A stretch of DNA of 32,635 nucleotides from assembly GCA_017995215.1 (NCBI GenBank), contig JAGOJH010000030.1:1-32635 (forward strand), in the 5' to 3' direction. Origin of the DNA: Thermoclostridium sp. GTDB taxonomy: Bacteria > Bacillota > Clostridia > DSM-8532. The notes under the pieces were generated by a model, which was not told the origin of the DNA, did not search any database, and saw only the letters and a program-made list of their open reading frames with translations. Below are positions 1 through 7,440 of this stretch, one piece after another. Every line of letters starts with the position of its first letter. Positions within the stretch are counted from its first letter, which is position 1. Made by a program: the position numbers and the translations under genes.

Positions 1-29
1 AAGAATTGACCGAGACATCGTATCAAATG

Positions 30-61
30 CTGAAAACCCTTGATTTCTCAAGGGTTTTCAG
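30..61 (-). terminator. Hairpin after tRNA-Ser
   Basis: A perfect 14-bp inverted repeat closes on a 4-base loop (GAAA when read on the minus strand). It lies 8 bases downstream of the CCA end of tRNA-Ser and its 3' arm contains GGGTTTTCAG. There is no long U tract after the stem, so it may act as an intrinsic terminator or as a 3'-processing hairpin. The stem is symmetric and would form on either strand. Confidence 0.7.
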
Positions 62-69
62 ACAAATCG

Positions 70-158
70 TGGCGGAGAGGGTGGGATTCGAACCCACGTG
101 TCGTTTCCGACAAACTGATTTCGAGTCAGCCCCGTTATGACCACTTCGATACCTCTCC
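70..158 (-). tRNA. tRNA-Ser (anticodon CGA)
   Basis: On the minus strand a 7-bp acceptor stem (GGAGAGG with CCTCTCC) closes an 89-base class II tRNA that includes an encoded 3' CCA at 70-72. The anticodon loop reads CTCGAAA, with CGA at 121-123, so the tRNA decodes UCG. The long variable arm (GTCGGAAACGAC) is typical of serine tRNAs, and the T-loop GGTTCGAATCC is intact. It lies downstream of tadA on the same strand; a tRNA-Ser near tadA is also seen in Bacillus. Confidence 0.97.
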
Positions 159-230
159 ATATTTGTTTCAGAAGCAATGCAAAAAGACCAGTTGCGGGCA
201 GATAAAACATTCAAATGCGAATGCTTTACC

Positions 231-259
231 ATTTTAACCTACGTTGGTCTCAAAGTCAA
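231..259 (-). promoter_or_regulatory. Sigma-A promoter of tRNA-Ser
   Basis: On the minus strand TTGACT (254-259) is followed by a 17-base spacer and TAAAAT (231-236). Transcription would start near base 224, about 65 bases before the tRNA. This allows the tRNA to be transcribed apart from tadA, which ends at 299. Confidence 0.65.
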
Positions 260-298
260 TCCACTGACAAAGGCAATGACTTCCTTGTTTTCTCTTCG

Positions 299-745
299 TT
301 ATTTTCTTTTCTTCTGAAAGAATTCCTTTAAAACGGCTGAACACTCATCCTCCATGATGCCACTGTAGACAGTTACCTGGTGATTCAGCTGTTTAAGGCT
401 GAAAACATCGATCACCGAGCCACAGGCACCTGCCTTAGGATCAAAGGCCCCAAAATAAAGGCTGCGAATTCTGGCATTAAGGATAGCCCCTGCGCACATG
501 ATACACGGCTCCAGAGTAACGTACAGATCGCAATTGGTAAGGTACCAGGTGCCCAGACTTTCACAAGCTTTTTCAATCGCCACGATCTCCGCGTGGGCTG
601 TCGCAGATTTATTTGCCTCGCGTAAATTATGGCCGACAGAAATGGCCCTGTTCCCTGAAACAATTACTGCGCCCACCGGCACGTCTTCTGTTTGCAATGC
701 GAGCCTTGCCTGCTGCAGTGCAATTGTCATGTAAGGATTTGTCAC
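299..745 (-). CDS. tadA: tRNA-specific adenosine deaminase TadA
   Basis: A zinc deaminase that converts adenosine 34 to inosine in the tRNA-Arg(ACG) anticodon, letting one tRNA read three arginine codons. The 148-residue protein has the usual family length. The catalytic HAE motif is at residues 51-53 (zinc ligand His51, proton shuttle Glu53) and the PCxxC motif at 80-84 supplies Cys81 and Cys84. The start is GTG at 743-745, because GGAGG lies 7 bases upstream, while the next in-frame ATG five codons later has no such site. The GTG overlaps a TGA of an upstream open frame on the same strand in the arrangement GTGA. tRNA-Ser lies downstream behind its own promoter. The call is firm. Confidence 0.96.
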   Translation of the reverse strand: MTNPYMTIALQQARLALQTEDVPVGAVIVSGNRAISVGHNLREANKSATAHAEIVAIEKACESLGTWYLTNCDLYVTLEPCIMCAGAILNARIRSLYFGAFDPKAGACGSVIDVFSLKQLNHQVTVYSGIMEDECSAVLKEFFQKKRK

Positions 746-1157
746 CTGTTAACCTCCGAACATTTGTGAATAACAAAACTTCTCAACAGCTTTATCGGCG
801 GTGAATTCCAGCCCGTAAATGCCGTAATTTCGCATGTCCGGTTTTTCCATGCAAGGTTAAACCGCTCTGAAAAAGGTTCACAATCCGGATCATTCCACCA
901 ATTATACCATTCAAAGTCATGAAGATAAAGTTCTTCGCATATATTTCCAATAGTATGCTTTCACTGCAAAAGCTTATTCCTGTAAAGGCTTTTACTCTGT
1001 GAAATCAAACGGTATGGAAGCGTTTTCGCTGAACCACTGCTCAAAAGCGACCCGTTAAAGGTATGATTAAAATGCGTTAACAGGTGTGGCGGGGGGCCAT
1101 CTTTGCCTTGTAATAAATGGAGGGATGCAGGTTGGAGAGGGGGGAGAAAGCCTGACA
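746..1157. other. Divergent gap between tadA and spoIID
   Basis: This 412-base gap separates tadA (minus) from spoIID (plus). The minus strand from 960 to 742 is open for 72 codons and reads like protein (rich in Trp, Tyr and Phe), but it has no usable start codon; it is described under findings. I saw no convincing sigma-E promoter for spoIID here and no RNA gene. The spoIID ribosome binding site lies in a G-rich run at about 1138-1146. Confidence 0.5.
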
Positions 1158-2186
1158 ATGAGAGAAAATAGAAAACTGATACTGCTAGTTGCCTGCTTAT
1201 TGGTTTTTTTTCTGTTAACCAGGTTCTTTCAAAAGAAAGAAGAGAAGCCTCCGGAACCTGAAGTAACGGTAACCGTAATTCCGCCTGAACCCGAGATTAT
1301 GGTATACAACACCCGAGATGACATGCTCCAGGGAATGATGCTTAATGATTATCTGGTGGGTGTTGTTGCAGCAGAAATGGAAGCCTGGTTTTCCATGGAA
1401 GCATTAAAGGCCCAGGCTATAGCAGCGCGTACCTATGCCCTTGGAAGGGCTGTGGGTAAATACGGAAGCTATATGGAAAGGCACTTCGGGGCTCATGTCT
1501 GCACTGATTCCACCCATTGCCAGGCATGGATACCCAGGGAAATGTATTCCACCTGGTATCCAAAGGCCGATGAGGAAGAAAACTGGGCAAGGATTGAACA
1601 GGCCGTGCACGAAACCTCCGGGTTGATCCTGACCTATGAAGGCGAGATCATCAATCCGATGTACCATGCAAACAGCGGTGGAATCACCGAGGATGTCGAA
1701 GAGGTATGGAATTCCGTCAAACCGGTTCCCTACCTGCAAAGCGTTTACAGCGAGGGAGAAAATAATTATTCCAGTTTTGAAAAAAATGTTATCCTTTCCG
1801 GAGAAAAGGTTCGTGAGGTATTGATGAAGGAGTATTCCGACATTGTATTTCTGGGCCCGATCTCAGAGGATGTTCAGGTTGTCCGATTCACCGGCAGCGA
1901 CAGGGTAAAGGAAATTCGCATCGGCAGCATTACCATTCCCGGAACCAAATTCCGGGAATTATTCTCTCTTTCCTCCACACAAATGAAAATTCAATTCATA
2001 AAAGATGATGAAATGGGGATCATGACATATGGGTTTGGACATGGCGTGGGCATGAGCCAATGCGGAGCCAACGCCCTGGCAGAAAAGGGAAAGGATTGCA
2101 CCTATATTCTGCAGTATTACTACACTGGTGTTGAGATTGTTCCTATCACGGAAGAGATCCTTTCAAGCCTGAAAACGAACAAGTAG
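1158..2186 (+). CDS. spoIID: Stage II sporulation protein D (SpoIID)
   Basis: A membrane-anchored lytic transglycosylase of the mother cell that cleaves denuded septal peptidoglycan during engulfment, acting with SpoIIM and SpoIIP. The protein is 342 residues from ATG 1158, chosen because a GGGGGAG run precedes it and the predicted product then opens with a short charged end and one membrane segment (residues about 6-24). The SpoIID domain follows: VVAAEM holds the catalytic-type Glu73. His109, Cys115, His120 and Cys121 have the spacing of the zinc-binding residues reported for the family. The conserved GFGHGVGMSQ motif is near the C-terminus. The spoIIQ-like gene lies 93 bases downstream, the usual partner order. 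Longer starts at 1086 or 1125 lack a properly spaced ribosome binding site. Confidence 0.95.
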   Translation: MRENRKLILLVACLLVFFLLTRFFQKKEEKPPEPEVTVTVIPPEPEIMVYNTRDDMLQGMMLNDYLVGVVAAEMEAWFSMEALKAQAIAARTYALGRAVGKYGSYMERHFGAHVCTDSTHCQAWIPREMYSTWYPKADEEENWARIEQAVHETSGLILTYEGEIINPMYHANSGGITEDVEEVWNSVKPVPYLQSVYSEGENNYSSFEKNVILSGEKVREVLMKEYSDIVFLGPISEDVQVVRFTGSDRVKEIRIGSITIPGTKFRELFSLSSTQMKIQFIKDDEMGIMTYGFGHGVGMSQCGANALAEKGKDCTYILQYYYTGVEIVPITEEILSSLKTNK

Positions 2187-2231
2187 AGATGAAGCCTGAT
2201 TTTTCAGGGTTACCGAAAATATCCCTCAGAT

Positions 2232-2260
2232 GTATAAATCCACTTCCAATGGCAATAATA
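2232..2260 (+). promoter_or_regulatory. Candidate sigma-F promoter of the spoIIQ-like gene
   Basis: GTATA (2232-2236), a 14-base spacer, then GGCAATAATA (2251-2260). The -10 matches the forespore sigma-F pattern GGnnAnAnTR at every fixed position, and spoIIQ is a sigma-F gene in Bacillus. Two cautions: the spacer is about one base shorter than usual, and the start site would fall at about 2266-2268, on the ribosome binding site, giving a leader of about 13 bases. Confidence 0.5.
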
Positions 2261-2279
2261 CTTTTTGGAGGTGGACATT

Positions 2280-3176
2280 GTGAATCAAAAGGGTTTTTAT
2301 AATGAAAATAAAGAATGGTCAAAAAAGCTGAAAGGATTTTTCAAGGAAAGCGGTTTTTATGTCCTGATTGTTGTAGGTCTGTGTGTTTTAGCGGTAGGAG
2401 CGGTTTATTTCACGACGAATCATTTGATTTCTCCCCCGGAGGATGAGCGGGGGGAACTGGTTCAGGAACCCGGGGATAACAAGGAGATTGTCATTCTCGA
2501 AGATGAACCCGACCCCCTTGAGCAGTCTGCGATCGAGCAGCTGCAGCAACCTGACAGACCCTGGGATTACCAGACAACGACCGAACCCCCTGTGAATGAA
2601 GATGATCTGACTGCGCAGAATCCGGCCGCTGATGAACCTGAGGTGGAAACAATCACAAAACCAACCGTCGCTCCGACAAAAGCACCGACAAAGCCCCAAA
2701 AAGCTGAAGCGGAAACAGGGGACGACTCAAAGGAAGTAATAAACCTGTTTGGCGGTAAACCTTCCTTTAAGATGCCCGTTGAGGGAAAAATCAATATGGA
2801 TTATGCCATGGATAAACTGCTTTATTCCAAGACCCTCGATGAGTGGCGCGTCCACACAGGCATTGATATTGCGGCCCCAAGGGGTGAAGCTGTAAAAGCA
2901 GCGTCAGACGGTTACATTAAGGAAATCAAGGAAGACCCGTGTTACGGGATCACCATAACGCTCGATCATGAAAACGGATATAAGTCGATATACTCCAACC
3001 TGGCTTCGAGCAGCATGGTCAGCGTAAATCAGAAGGTGAAAGCCGGAGATGCAATTTCCAGCGTAGGGAATACTGCAATCTTTGAATGCATGGATCCGCC
3101 GCATCTGCATTACGAAGTATATAAGGATGATAAACTGATCGATCCCAAGACCCTGCTGCCTGTTCCTGCAGAATAA
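2280..3176 (+). CDS. spoIIQ: SpoIIQ-type M23 (LytM) peptidase
   Basis: The forespore half of the channel across the intermembrane space: SpoIIQ binds mother-cell SpoIIIAH and supports engulfment and late forespore gene expression. The product has 298 residues from GTG 2280, set by GGAGG at 2267-2271. A cytoplasmic tail of about 24 residues, one transmembrane helix (about 26-47), a long acidic Pro/Thr/Lys-rich linker (about 50-160) and a C-terminal M23 domain (about 160-290) can be seen. Zinc ligands are present: His192 and Asp196 in HTGID, and His275/His277 in HLHYEV. The conserved stretch just before the first ligand (LDEWRVHTG) is typical of SpoIIQ. It follows spoIID directly. The Bacillus protein has lost a zinc ligand, whereas this one keeps them, as reported for clostridial SpoIIQ. 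A general M23 envelope peptidase is less likely given the context. Confidence 0.85.
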   Translation: MNQKGFYNENKEWSKKLKGFFKESGFYVLIVVGLCVLAVGAVYFTTNHLISPPEDERGELVQEPGDNKEIVILEDEPDPLEQSAIEQLQQPDRPWDYQTTTEPPVNEDDLTAQNPAADEPEVETITKPTVAPTKAPTKPQKAEAETGDDSKEVINLFGGKPSFKMPVEGKINMDYAMDKLLYSKTLDEWRVHTGIDIAAPRGEAVKAASDGYIKEIKEDPCYGITITLDHENGYKSIYSNLASSSMVSVNQKVKAGDAISSVGNTAIFECMDPPHLHYEVYKDDKLIDPKTLLPVPAE

Positions 3177-3196
3177 GCCGGTTTTAATCAAGAAAC

Positions 3197-3223
3197 ATAA
3201 CCGCATGCTCAGGTGCATATAAA
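3197..3223 (+). promoter_or_regulatory. Candidate sigma-E promoter of spoIIID
   Basis: CATA with ATA at 3197-3199, a 16-base spacer, then CATATAAA (3216-3223), compared with the sigma-E pattern ATA-N16-CATACAAT. The predicted start near 3230 leaves about 50 bases of leader. spoIIID is a sigma-E gene in Bacillus. The -35 side is only a partial match. Confidence 0.45.
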
Positions 3224-3280
3224 TATTAACAGAAACACCTCAAGCCAGGCAGGTTCTGATGCTGTAGGAGGGAATCGGTT

Positions 3281-3544
3281 TTGAAACAGTATATTGAAGA
3301 AAGGGCGCTGGAGCTTGGAACCTTTATCATTGAAAACAAGACTACGGTGAGAGCAGCCGCCCAGACATTTGGGATCAGCAAGAGTACCGTGCATAAGGAT
3401 GTTACCGAAAGGCTGAAGAAGCTTAATCCATCCATGGCAAAACAGGTTAAAAGAATTTTGGAAGAGAATAAGGCTGAAAGACACATACGAGGTGGAGAAG
3501 CTACACGAATAAAATACAAGAAGGATGAACGAAAGGCCGGATAA
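3281..3544 (+). CDS. spoIIID: Sporulation transcriptional regulator SpoIIID
   Basis: A small mother-cell DNA-binding protein that activates and represses many sigma-E genes and prepares sigK expression. It has 87 residues, the family length. The start is TTG 3281 with GGAGGG at 3267-3272. The helix-turn-helix lies at residues about 23-44 (TVRAAAQTFGISKSTVHKDV), followed by a basic C-terminal segment (RIKYKKDERK) that contacts DNA in the Bacillus protein. mbl follows, as in Bacillus. A hairpin that includes the stop codon ends the gene, so mbl is probably transcribed separately. Confidence 0.96.
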   Translation: MKQYIEERALELGTFIIENKTTVRAAAQTFGISKSTVHKDVTERLKKLNPSMAKQVKRILEENKAERHIRGGEATRIKYKKDERKAG

Positions 3545-3563
3545 AAATCCGGTCTTTCTATTT
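3532..3563 (+). terminator. Terminator of spoIIID
   Basis: An 11-bp stem (AAAGGCCGGAT with ATCCGGTCTTT, one G-T pair) closes on a 4-base A loop and is followed by CTATTTT. The stem covers the last codons and stop of spoIIID. Confidence 0.7.
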
Positions 3564-3887
3564 TCCAGGCCACGCATAACAGGAACAGGCCAATCCTTTT
3601 ACATAAGGAAAAATCCCTTGCAATCCAACTAAAATGTGTTAATATTAAAATAGACAAAAAGTGACACCGGCTCAGGTAATTCTACATCAGGCTCGGGTAA
3701 TTCCGGTGGTTAGGCAAAAGGAATGGTTACCTTTTTTTATGTCATTTTTTATGGATAAAGGTTTTCCTGTGATGGGGCTGAAAGCTGAAATTGCCTTGCT
3801 CCATGGGGAATACTGTCTGTACATTTGTTTTCACGGGCATAATATAAATACTGGAAGCTTTATACTATAGAGAAGGGGTTGTCTCGA
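3564..3887. other. spoIIID-mbl gap, no gene supported
   Basis: About 320 bases between the spoIIID terminator and mbl. A weak sigma-A-like pair (TTGCAA near 3617, TAATAT 16 bases on) is visible. A 69-codon open frame from GTG 3661 has no ribosome binding site and no recognisable motif, so I do not call it. The mbl ribosome binding site is AAGGGG at about 3873-3878. Confidence 0.4.
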
Positions 3888-4916
3888 TTGGGTCTTGGAA
3901 TGGATATTGGAATTGATTTGGGCACCGCAACCATCCTGGTGTATATAAAGGGAAAGGGAATTGTTTTAAGGGAGCCCTCGGTCGTTGCCATCGATAAAAA
4001 CACAAACAGAATGCTTGCTGTTGGAGAAGAAGCCAGAAAGATGCTCGGCAGAACACCTGGAAACATTGTGGCCATAAGGCCCTTACGGGAAGGTGTCATC
4101 TCCGATTATCAGGTCACCGAAAGAATGCTGAAGTATTTCCTGAACAAGGTGTGCAGCAACAGCCTGTTCAAGCTGTTCAAGCCCCGGGTGATGATCTGCG
4201 TACCCAGCGGCGTTACCGAGGTTGAAAAGCGCGCTGTCGAAGATGCTGCCGTTCAGGCCGGTGCCCGAAAAACCTATTTAATTGAAGAACCCATTGCAGC
4301 AGCCATCGGCGCTGGCATCGACATTACAAAAGCCTGCGGCAGCATGCTTGTTGACATCGGCGGCGGTACCACAGACATAGCAGTCATTTCTCTGGGCGGT
4401 ACGGTTGTCAGCACTTCCACAAAGCTTGCAGGCGACAAATTTGATGAAGCTATCGTGCGTTATATGCGCAAAAAGCATAACATCATGATTGGCGAACGTA
4501 CGGCTGAGGAAATGAAAATACAGATAGGAACTGTTTTTCCAAGGCCGAAAGAGGTTTCCATGGATGTCAGGGGCAGGAACCTTGTTTCCGGGCTTCCAAA
4601 AACCATCCGCATCACCTCTACCGAAATCATGGAAGCGTTGGAGGAACCAGTTTCCAGCATTATCGAGGCAGTTCATTCCGTGCTTGAAAGAACACCGCCC
4701 GAGCTTGCCGCAGACATCAGCGACCGGGGTATTGTCATGACCGGCGGCGGCAGCCTTGTTTATGGCCTGGATAAGCTGCTGCAGCAAAAAACGGGCATCA
4801 ACGTACTCATCGCCGAGGATGCGGTCTCCTGTGTTGCACTGGGCACCGGTAAGGTTTTAGACAATATCGAGATCATTCATAATTCCAACATGGAAAGATC
4901 CGAATACCGCAGATAG
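3888..4916 (+). CDS. mbl: Rod shape-determining protein Mbl (MreB family)
   Basis: A bacterial actin that forms membrane-associated filaments and directs side-wall peptidoglycan synthesis. The fold is actin/Hsp70-like: phosphate 1 loop IGIDLGTATILV near the N-terminus, phosphate 2 motif VDIGGGTTDIAVI in the middle, and adenosine motif IVMTGGGSLVYG near the C-terminus. I choose TTG 3888 (342 residues) because an AAGGGG site lies 9 bases upstream. TTG 3879 sits on that site, and ATG 3900 would also retain the fold. Position between spoIIID and flgF/flgG identifies it as the Mbl paralogue rather than the MreB of an mreBCD operon. A strong terminator follows. Confidence 0.93.
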   Translation: MGLGMDIGIDLGTATILVYIKGKGIVLREPSVVAIDKNTNRMLAVGEEARKMLGRTPGNIVAIRPLREGVISDYQVTERMLKYFLNKVCSNSLFKLFKPRVMICVPSGVTEVEKRAVEDAAVQAGARKTYLIEEPIAAAIGAGIDITKACGSMLVDIGGGTTDIAVISLGGTVVSTSTKLAGDKFDEAIVRYMRKKHNIMIGERTAEEMKIQIGTVFPRPKEVSMDVRGRNLVSGLPKTIRITSTEIMEALEEPVSSIIEAVHSVLERTPPELAADISDRGIVMTGGGSLVYGLDKLLQQKTGINVLIAEDAVSCVALGTGKVLDNIEIIHNSNMERSEYRR

Positions 4917-4946
4917 TTCCCGCGCAACCAAGGGCACGAATTTGTG

Positions 4947-4976
4947 AAGCTGCAGGCATATGTCTGCAGCTTTTTT
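4947..4976 (+). terminator. Terminator of mbl
   Basis: A 9-bp perfect stem AAGCTGCAG/CTGCAGCTT with an 8-base loop, followed by a run of six T. A classic intrinsic terminator that separates mbl from the flagellar genes. Confidence 0.9.
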
Positions 4977-5053
4977 GATCAGTGACATAGCAGCGGCGCA
5001 GAGGGCGGGGCCCAGGCTCCTTGCCCCCTCTGTCCCGTCTTGATAAAAAAGGT

Positions 5054-5080
5054 TATTTTTTTCATATCTTTATCCGATAT
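5054..5080 (+). promoter_or_regulatory. Candidate sigma-D (flagellar) promoter of flgF
   Basis: TCCGATAT at 5073-5080 matches 7 of 8 bases of the sigma-D/FliA -10 element GCCGATAT. At the expected 15-base spacing the -35 is TATT rather than TAAA. A second near copy, TCCGATTA, lies exactly 40 bases on (5113-5120). In Bacillus the equivalent flhO-flhP operon is sigma-D dependent. The -35 is weak, so this is tentative. Confidence 0.4.
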
Positions 5081-5143
5081 TTATTTATGTGAATATCATT
5101 TCACGCGTATTATCCGATTATTGCAGGTAAAGGAAGCAGGATT

Positions 5144-5917
5144 ATGATTCGCGGACTATACACTTCGGGCTGGAGCATGCTGGCATTGAATAAGAAAATG
5201 GATGTGCTGACCAATAATCTGGCCAATGTTTCCACCAACGGTTATAAAAGAGATACGGTTGCCATGGAAGGCTTCCCTGCACTTCTGGCCAAACGGCTTT
5301 ACGACAAGACCGACAAAATAGCCGGTGGTGTTCCGGTAGGAGAGCTGTCCTTCAGCGATGACGTGGGCCAGGTGTATAGCTGGTTCAAGCCGGGAAACAT
5401 GCTTCAAACCGATCAAAACCTGGACTTTAGCATCAAGGATGAAGGGAAGGCCTTTTTTTCCATTGCCGTTCCCTCTGATAACGAGTTTACAGAATTCTAT
5501 ACCCGGGATGGCAGCTTCGAGCTGAACGCCGGCGGGCAGCTGATAACCCGTCAGGGGTACTTTGTTCTGGGGGAAAAGGGTGTTATTCAGCTGAACGGCG
5601 ATCAGTTCATTGTTCAAAAGGACGGAACCATTGTTCAAAATGGTGTGACAGTAGATAAGCTTTTGATCAAACAGTTCCAGGATCCGAGCACCCTGCGTAA
5701 AAATGGTCAGAACCTGCTCAGCCCTACGAATGAAACTGTGGAAGAGAATTTCTCCGGTCAGGTTCTTCAAAGCTGCCTGGAGCAGTCAAATGTGGAAATT
5801 GTCCGGGAAATGGTAGATATGATTTCGCTGATGCGAAACTACGAAGCAAACCAACGCATTATCACCGCCATGGATGGTACCCTTGAGAAGGCCGTCAATG
5901 AAGTTGGCAGAGTATAG
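5144..5917 (+). CDS. flgF: Flagellar basal-body rod protein FlgF/FlhO type
   Basis: A rod or hook-basal-body structural protein exported by the flagellar type III system. The 257-residue product has the N-terminal family signature (NNLANVSTNGYKRD, about residues 24-38) and the C-terminal helix EMVDMISLMRNYEANQRII that packs in the axial assembly. There is no Sec signal, as expected. The start is ATG 5144 with AAAGGAAGC upstream. flgG follows after 65 bases, and the pair corresponds to flhO-flhP of Bacillus. FlgF and FlgG are similar; assignment here rests on order and shorter length. Confidence 0.88.
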   Translation: MIRGLYTSGWSMLALNKKMDVLTNNLANVSTNGYKRDTVAMEGFPALLAKRLYDKTDKIAGGVPVGELSFSDDVGQVYSWFKPGNMLQTDQNLDFSIKDEGKAFFSIAVPSDNEFTEFYTRDGSFELNAGGQLITRQGYFVLGEKGVIQLNGDQFIVQKDGTIVQNGVTVDKLLIKQFQDPSTLRKNGQNLLSPTNETVEENFSGQVLQSCLEQSNVEIVREMVDMISLMRNYEANQRIITAMDGTLEKAVNEVGRV

Positions 5918-5982
5918 CAAAGCAGGGTGCGGGACACAGGGTCCTCGTCCCACCGTCAACAGAGTGAAAGGATGATATTATC

Positions 5983-6783
5983 ATGATGAGAGCATTGTGG
6001 ACAGCAAGTTCTGGAATGAAGGCCATGCAATTCAATGTGGATACCATATCCAACAATCTGGCGAACGTGAATACAAACGCTTTTAAGAAGGAAAAGGCTG
6101 AATTTGAGGATCTTCTCTATGTCACCATGGAGCGGGCGTATATGATGGAAAATCAGGGCCGGCCGGTGAACCTTCAGGTAGGCCATGGTGTTGTTTCCCG
6201 TGCTGTCAGCCGTGATTTTTCCGGTGGAAGCCTGCAGCAGACCGAGAACACGCTGGATTTCGCCATTCTTGGAAAAGCTTTTTTCAGCATTCGGTATGCC
6301 GACCAAAATATTTATTATACACGGGACGGCAGCTTTAAGCTTTCGGTCACAGAAGACGGGAATATGCTGACCACCTCCAGAGGGTACCCGGTTCTCGATG
6401 AAAACGGCGAGCCTGTTTACTTTAATTATCCTCTTGAACAAATGGTGGTTTCAGAGCAGGGCGATATAAGCTATAAGGATGAGGACGGCTTTGTGATCCC
6501 CACCGGGCAAAGAATAGGGCTTTTCAAGTTTAACAACCCCCAGGGGCTTGAGTCCATGGGTGGGAACATGTATTCCGAAAACAGTGCGTCAGGCTTTGCT
6601 ACTTTTGACACTGAGATGGGAGAACCCAGCATCCTGCGCCAGGGCTATCTGGAATCATCCAATGTGCAGGTAGTAGAGGAAATGGTTAACCTTATCACCG
6701 CGCAACGGGCGTACGAGCTAAATTCAAAGGCCATTACCACAGCGGATGAAATGATGGGAATCGCTAACGGCCTGAAACGATAA
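5983..6783 (+). CDS. flgG: Flagellar basal-body rod protein FlgG/FlhP type
   Basis: The distal-rod protein linking the proximal rod to the hook. The 266-residue product has the N-terminal signature ISNNLANVNTNAFKKEKAEF and the C-terminal signature VQVVEEMVNLITAQRAYELNSKAI, both well conserved in FlgG. Two adjacent ATG codons at 5983 and 5986 follow a GAAAGGATG site; the first is used here. It is the second gene of the flagellar cluster, with the FlgJ-type rod-binding gene 138 bases on. No other flagellar genes are present, so this cluster is separate from the main fla/che operon. Confidence 0.92.
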   Translation: MMRALWTASSGMKAMQFNVDTISNNLANVNTNAFKKEKAEFEDLLYVTMERAYMMENQGRPVNLQVGHGVVSRAVSRDFSGGSLQQTENTLDFAILGKAFFSIRYADQNIYYTRDGSFKLSVTEDGNMLTTSRGYPVLDENGEPVYFNYPLEQMVVSEQGDISYKDEDGFVIPTGQRIGLFKFNNPQGLESMGGNMYSENSASGFATFDTEMGEPSILRQGYLESSNVQVVEEMVNLITAQRAYELNSKAITTADEMMGIANGLKR

Positions 6784-6844
6784 CAGCAGGGCTTAACAAT
6801 TTTAACAGCAAGCCCCCAAATAATGTTTTTTAATCAGATGCTAA

Positions 6845-6870
6845 TAACGTGAATTTGTGGGAGCACGTTA
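6845..6870 (+). other. Hairpin upstream of the rod-binding gene
   Basis: A perfect 7-bp inverted repeat TAACGTG ... CACGTTA with a 12-base loop in the 138-base gap before the FlgJ-type gene. There is no U tract, so it is not a clear terminator; it may be an RNA structure or a protein site. Confidence 0.3.
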
Positions 6871-6921
6871 CAACGGAACAATAAACGCATACAGGGTGTC
6901 ATCCACAGAGGTGAGGTTTGA

Positions 6922-7299
6922 ATGAAAATAGAAGGAATGGGTTCGGCTGACATCACCAATAGCATCAACCGCAGGCAGGTCCAACAGGATCAGGCCTTTG
7001 AAGATATTCTGAAAAAAGCGTACTCCAACGGTGACAAGGAAAAGCTGAAAGAGGCCTGCAAGGAGTTTGAAGGCCTTTTGCTGCAAATGATGTACAAGCA
7101 AATGAAAAAAACCGTTCCTGAAAGTGAGCTCCTGCCCGCGAGCAGCGGCAGAGAAATTTTTCAGGAAATGCTGGACGAGAAGTTGATCGACAACGCCACC
7201 CAGCGGGGTATAGGAATATCGGAAGTACTGTACCGACAATTAAGCATCAACATGGATAAAACGTATGTGGTTGCTCCCGAAAAAGGGAGAAAAGAATAG
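6922..7299 (+). CDS. flgJ: FlgJ-type flagellar rod-binding protein
   Basis: A rod-capping chaperone domain needed to polymerise the flagellar rod. The 125-residue product contains only the rod-binding domain (about residues 38-105: KEACKEFEGLLLQMMYKQM, then SGREIFQEMLDEKL), without the C-terminal muramidase of enterobacterial FlgJ; single-domain versions are common in Firmicutes. The start is ATG 6922 with GAGGTG upstream. It is the third and last gene of the rod cluster and is followed by an inverted repeat. Confidence 0.88.
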   Translation: MKIEGMGSADITNSINRRQVQQDQAFEDILKKAYSNGDKEKLKEACKEFEGLLLQMMYKQMKKTVPESELLPASSGREIFQEMLDEKLIDNATQRGIGISEVLYRQLSINMDKTYVVAPEKGRKE

Positions 7300-7330
7300 A
7301 TTTTGTTTTACTTACCCTACTGTATGTTCT

Positions 7331-7369
7331 GACCCATCCTACAGCTGAATCAGCTGTATTGGATGGGTC
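7331..7369 (+). terminator. Long hairpin after flgJ
   Basis: GACCCATCC and TACAGCTG pair with CAGCTGTA and GGATGGGTC, giving 9 plus 8 bp broken by a 2-base bulge around a 3-base loop. The following bases TTCCAATATC hold few T, so it is a probable but not classical terminator. Confidence 0.6.
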
Positions 7370-7440
7370 TTCCAATATCTGTTGAACAAATGCGTCTTCC
7401 CCGCCTGAAGGTTGCTGCTCACAGGTAAAAAGGCGCGGTC

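Noticed and set aside
40-237. Open frames over the tRNA-Ser region on both strands
   Set aside because: They translate the tRNA gene itself, which is certain.
3661-3870. 69-codon open frame before mbl
   Set aside because: GTG start without a ribosome binding site and no recognisable features; the region is better read as mbl upstream DNA.
5156-5770. 204-codon open frame antisense to flgF
   Set aside because: A shadow of a well-supported flagellar gene, with no start signal or motif.
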